From contig OY292276.1 of the NCBI GenBank assembly GCA_958496175.1, positions 31,020,449 to 31,084,448 on the forward strand: a DNA stretch of 64,000 nt, given 5' to 3'. The position numbers and the translations under genes were made by a program. Below are positions 60,085-64,000 of the stretch, piece by piece. The notes under the pieces are model-generated. The model was not told the origin of the DNA and searched no databases. It saw only the letters and a program-made list of their open reading frames with translations. The first letter of the stretch is position 1. Every line of letters begins with the position of its first letter. This DNA comes from Sisyra terminalis. Taxonomy: Eukaryota > Arthropoda > Insecta > Neuroptera > Sisyridae.

Positions 60085-63000
60085 TTTTCTCTACGAAATT
60101 AGTTCTTGTATTCTTCTAGTTTAGTTGATTCTTCTTGATTTTAGTTTCAATTGTCTACTACTTCATGCTATTTTTTTTTCTTTTTCTTTTTTGTTCACTC
60201 CTTAACTACTTCTGAAGGATAAAAACAACTGAAAAGAAAATTACCTGTAAAAAAATAAAAAACCGTGTTAATCTCAAGAGTAACAAATATAAAACACAAC
60301 TCATGAATGTTAAAAAGCTTATAGAACATATGAAAAGAATCACTATTCTGTTCAAGGAAATTTCAACCCTCGAAATTGTCATGAAAACAAATTGGTCGGA
60401 TGTACGTTGGAAATCAACCACGTGGAACGGAGAACGTAAAAAATTACTTGAAATTTAAACATAAGTTGAATAGGGACTAAAACATTTATTATAGAGGCTT
60501 AAAAAAAAGCTCAACAAGTCGTCACACGACGCCTTATACATTTAAGCTTAGCGAAATAATGCGAATTGTTGCGAAGTTGAACGAAAATCACGAAATTGAT
60601 TTTCAATTTGTAAGCAATTTACTAAAGTTTTAGAAAAAAAAAAGTTTTGCAATCTTTCTATTTTGTTCACCTAGTTTTATAAGTTCATATTATCGAAAAT
60701 TATTAAATAATTCTTCCAATGTAGTTTACAAAGAAACTACCAGATGAAATTAATTTATAATATAAACATTATTGCTATGTATATTAATAAAGCCAATTCG
60801 CAATACAATGGCCTCTTGAATATGTATGAGATAATTCAACAATTGTCATTTAAATCTAAAAGTTAATGAATCCCTTAAATCGTTTAAATGATTCCTCAAA
60901 ATTGAGTGTAAATCATTGTTTTCATAAAAAAAAAATCATTAATCGGTTTTTATCTTTCTATTTAGTTTTTGCAAAATGTTGTGATTTTTATGTTGAAAAT
61001 TATAACAATTTGACAATAAATATTTTCTTCCTATTGAGTATTAAAGAACCAACGTTTTAAGATTGTTTTTTCACTTATAGTGTTGTAACGTTCTGAAACT
61101 AAGCCTTTCTGTTTTCTAAGGAATTCAACTTAATATAACGTTTTTGTAACAGTACCATTTTGTACTTTCGATAAATCAATATAACTATTTCGTTATATAA
61201 GTTGGGAAATGTTTTTTAATGTTATAATTATATTTAAGTCCCTTTTAGCACAGTCAAATCTGGCAACGTTGTAATTTCTAGTTGGTTTTTTAATTCTATT
61301 CGCGATTTTTTTATAAATTCAATTCCATTACGATATTATTTTATTTTTTGTGGCTAAATTTTTATTATGGGTCGATTTATTCACAAATCAAATTAAAAGC
61401 AAATAAGAAAATGCAACGCTGCCATATTTGATTGTGCTAAATGGGACTTGAACCATTATATTTTGTTAATCGTATTTTTGTGTTATATTTATTTCAATAA
61501 AAACTATTTGGATTTTTTTTTCATTTTTTTTTTAATATAGAATTGATTTTACTAAATCGAGGGAGTTAATTACATATTAAAAATTACTCATATAAATATT
61601 CTTGTATCGAAAGTGCATATAGCCTACGCCGCTGAACGCTAAAATTTTAAATAAAAAAAATTCATAAATTTTAAAATTTTATAAAAATGCAAAAACTCAA
61701 AAATAAATTATAAACTTAATGGCAAACATTTCTTTATCATTTTGTCAGGAAATATGTTGAAATCAAACTATGCTTTTAAAGAGGAAAAAAAATTCATCAC
61801 CTATATTGACCTATATATAGCTATATATTTTATAAGACTCCAATATAATAAAAACTATAGTAATGGTAAATACAATAAAATAACATTAGGTTTATCAATT
61901 TTTTCACTCCTTTGCGAATGGTTTAAGGAGGTTCTCTCTTATGAGGACCTGCTTTTTAAGTATTTATTGCGTTATTTTTTTGCAGACCAAAGAAAAGATA
62001 GAACTTAAAACTTTTTATAATTTCTTTACTTATATTTTAAGTGTGTGCACATAAATTTTTAGTCATAAATTTCGAGTAAAACGTGAATTATAGCGCTCCA
62101 AACACAACCGTCTCGAAAAAATAAACGCTCACTTCCTCCGCGATTTCGGCTGATTGGCATATTTAAAATTAAAAATAAAAACAGAATTTTAATATGTAAG
62201 CTTAAAAGCATGGAATGAAGAGAATCAGTTAAAAATAAAGAAAATTTGATTTGGTCATCTTCTGAAGTAGAAGCTATAGTGCCACGGTTTTTTTTTGTTA
62301 TGTTTTTGTATAGAATATTCGCAATTTTTCGATCATTTTAGTTCATTCCATGTGTCTACATATACTGAGTCTTCCCTTTAATGGTATCCCTATATTGGAA
62401 TTCACTCTTTCAAACTGTTCTCGAATTATGATGAAGGCAATATTGAAAAATAACGTTTTGAGAAAGATACGTTGAAAGTTTCTAGTTCAGTTAAAATTAT
62501 AGCGACTTCTGTATCTTTGTAACAAAAGTATCTTTATAACGATATCAAATTTTAAAAATTCACTTTACGATCACAATCTAAATATGTTAAGGAAGTAATT
62601 TCTGCCAAAAAAAAAACGATTTTTTAAGCTATCATCACACGGAAAAACCTTCAAGAACAAAATGGAAGCATGATTTTAATTTTTTGAAAATGAAGCTTAC
62701 TTAAATATGTTAAAACATATAGTTTAGTTTTCTTTTAATTGAGTTCTAAACTTTCTTTTAGATTATACTAAGAATTATAGCTTTTTTAAAAAAAAAAAAA
62801 CATTATTTGTTTTAAAACTATGCGTTTTCAGGAATTTTTCACTCAATTACTTCTTTGTAACAAATTTTAGAATTAAAAACGGCTACGGTTTATTAATTTT
62901 ACTGTAAAAAAGAAACAATCCATTAAAGGAACGAAATATGAGAAACAACAGTGATAAAACGGGCGTGTAAAAGACTTAAATTTTATGTTATTTTAACGAT

Positions 63001-63847
63001 TGGTCTCGAATTCAGAATTAAAAAAAGAAACTACTAAATTACCATAATAAAAGCTTACAGTTATATATCATCTAAGCCAATTGTTATACACTTTTTAAAT
63101 TATTTTTAATTTAGTTCAAAAAATTTTGAAAAATGATCTTAGGTATTTGAGAAACGAAAAATTTGAAATCAATTTTATTGTTACGTAATATTTTTTGAAA
63201 AATTAATGTATAATATTGATAACAGAGATCATTTCACTTTAATTGCTTCGTAAAAATATGACTTCATATTTTGCAATCCCTTATTCATATTTCCTTGTTA
63301 TTTTTTATTTGTAATGGTTACCTTTGTGATTCTTCTAATAGTTCTCTATAGTTTAGGCGCAAAGTATAAGAATACTGCTATAACTCGAGACTTTGTGGTA
63401 TCTGTTCGGTTTATTTTTAAAAAAAAAAAATGATAAAGAACAAAATGAGTTTGATTTTTCTGTAAGCTTTTAATAATTCCATAACCAAATTGGACTAATT
63501 TTGTAAGTAGGTAGTTTACTGTTATTTAATTCCAAAAATTTGACTTAGATTTATGTGGAACTCCGTTGTTTTGTATTGACTCGTTGAGATATAAATATAT
63601 CTGCCAATTTGCAAAGAATTAGTTTTATTTGAATTACGTTCTTAAAAACGAAAGATATTCTTATATCAGTAGTTCCTCACGCTCATAAAATATTTAATAA
63701 ATAATTAGTGGTCGAGTAACCATTTCTTTGATATAAATGAACATAACTTTAATGCTTTTAAGATCTAGTGTCTTTTACTTAATATGTCTAATAATAATAA
63801 ATTATAACGCCTAGTGTAAATTTATGTGTAAATACATTCAATTAGTG
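60085..63847. other. Upstream region of the SLC6 gene
   Basis: Holds the 5' UTR and promoter, which I cannot delimit, and the MITE at 61235-61454. Minus-strand TTTTTTTACAG at about 60250-60240 may be a UTR-exon acceptor. The rest is AT-rich without coding frames. Confidence 0.4.
61235..61454. mobile_element. hAT-like MITE family, copy 4 (220 bp, perfect target duplication)
   Basis: Flanked by an exact 8-bp duplication, ATTATATT (61227-61234 and 61455-61462). The ends are TAAGTCCCTTTTAGCAC and, inverted, GGTTCAAGTCCCATTTAGCA, both continuing into (A)TCTGGCAACGTTG-like blocks. The left end has lost about four bases. It lies upstream of the SLC6 gene. Confidence 0.85.
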
Positions 63848-64000
63848 GCCTACTGGTGGCTACGTGGTCAAGGTAATCGCTCCAAAACTGGTGAATGTTG
63901 GGCTCGATCCTCGAATCAAACAAATTTTCGATATTTCCCGATTACGGATTTTTATTAACCCTAGAATCACTCAAGACCTTAGTAGTCATAAAGCGACGGT
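63848..64000 (+). mobile_element. tRNA-derived SINE, copy 4 (cut by the window end)
   Basis: Head GCCTACTGGTGGCTACGTGG, B-box-like GGGCTCGATCCTCG, and body TTAACCCTAGAATCACTCAA and GACCTTAGTAGTCATAAAGC. The 3' end lies beyond the window. Confidence 0.8.

Noticed and set aside
59855..60119. Plus-strand frames over SLC6 exon 1
   Set aside because: Antisense shadows of a clearly conserved transporter exon.

Overview
This is a very AT-rich, gene-poor piece of a eukaryotic nuclear genome, most likely an insect or other arthropod. The evidence is the four-exon SLC6 transporter gene with short GT-AG introns, the mixture of Penelope-like, Helitron, pogo, hAT-type and tRNA-derived SINE sequences, and the absence of any bacterial gene organisation. 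The insect order cannot be fixed from the sequence.

One complete protein-coding gene is visible, on the minus strand at 54969-60084: a 735-residue SLC6 (sodium:neurotransmitter symporter) transporter of the SLC6A15-20 / B0AT-like branch. Its four coding exons join in frame across consensus splice sites. A second minus-strand gene is represented only by an exon at 23073-23451, with a signal-peptide-like start and a good splice donor; its remaining exons were not found and its identity is unknown.

Nearly everything else recognisable is mobile DNA. From left to right: a coding-like island with a possible retroposon tail (1.8-2.4 kb); an unclassified dispersed repeat (6.1, 48.4 and 58.4 kb); a 417-bp hAT element with an 8-bp target duplication (12.8 kb); a decayed non-LTR RNase H region (14.2-15.0 kb); a degraded foldback element (16.9-17.7 kb); copies of one tRNA-derived SINE (21.8, 26.4, 29.7, 46.9 and 63.8 kb); a foldback of two Penelope-like termini (26.6-27.0 kb); a pogo-like MITE (35.8 kb); a non-LTR 3' end (40.4-41.1 kb); a foldback MITE (41.4 kb); a Penelope-like element whose GIY-YIG frame runs into a hammerhead-ribozyme-like motif (42.1-42.8 kb); an internally deleted pogo-like transposon (44.5-45.5 kb); a hAT-like MITE family in four copies (48.05, 50.5, 51.2 and 61.2 kb); a 958-bp Helitron with the relic of a RepHel protein (52.07-53.03 kb); and a palindromic MITE (53.1-53.3 kb).

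The strongest point for follow-up is the Penelope-like copy at 42.1 kb. Its hammerhead-like fold has a perfect 7-bp stem I and a 2-bp stem III, and it overlaps the last codons and the stop of the endonuclease frame. Related sequences form a head-to-head foldback at 26.6-27.0 kb. The long AT-rich stretches between these items contain only short, low-complexity open frames, which I do not call genes.
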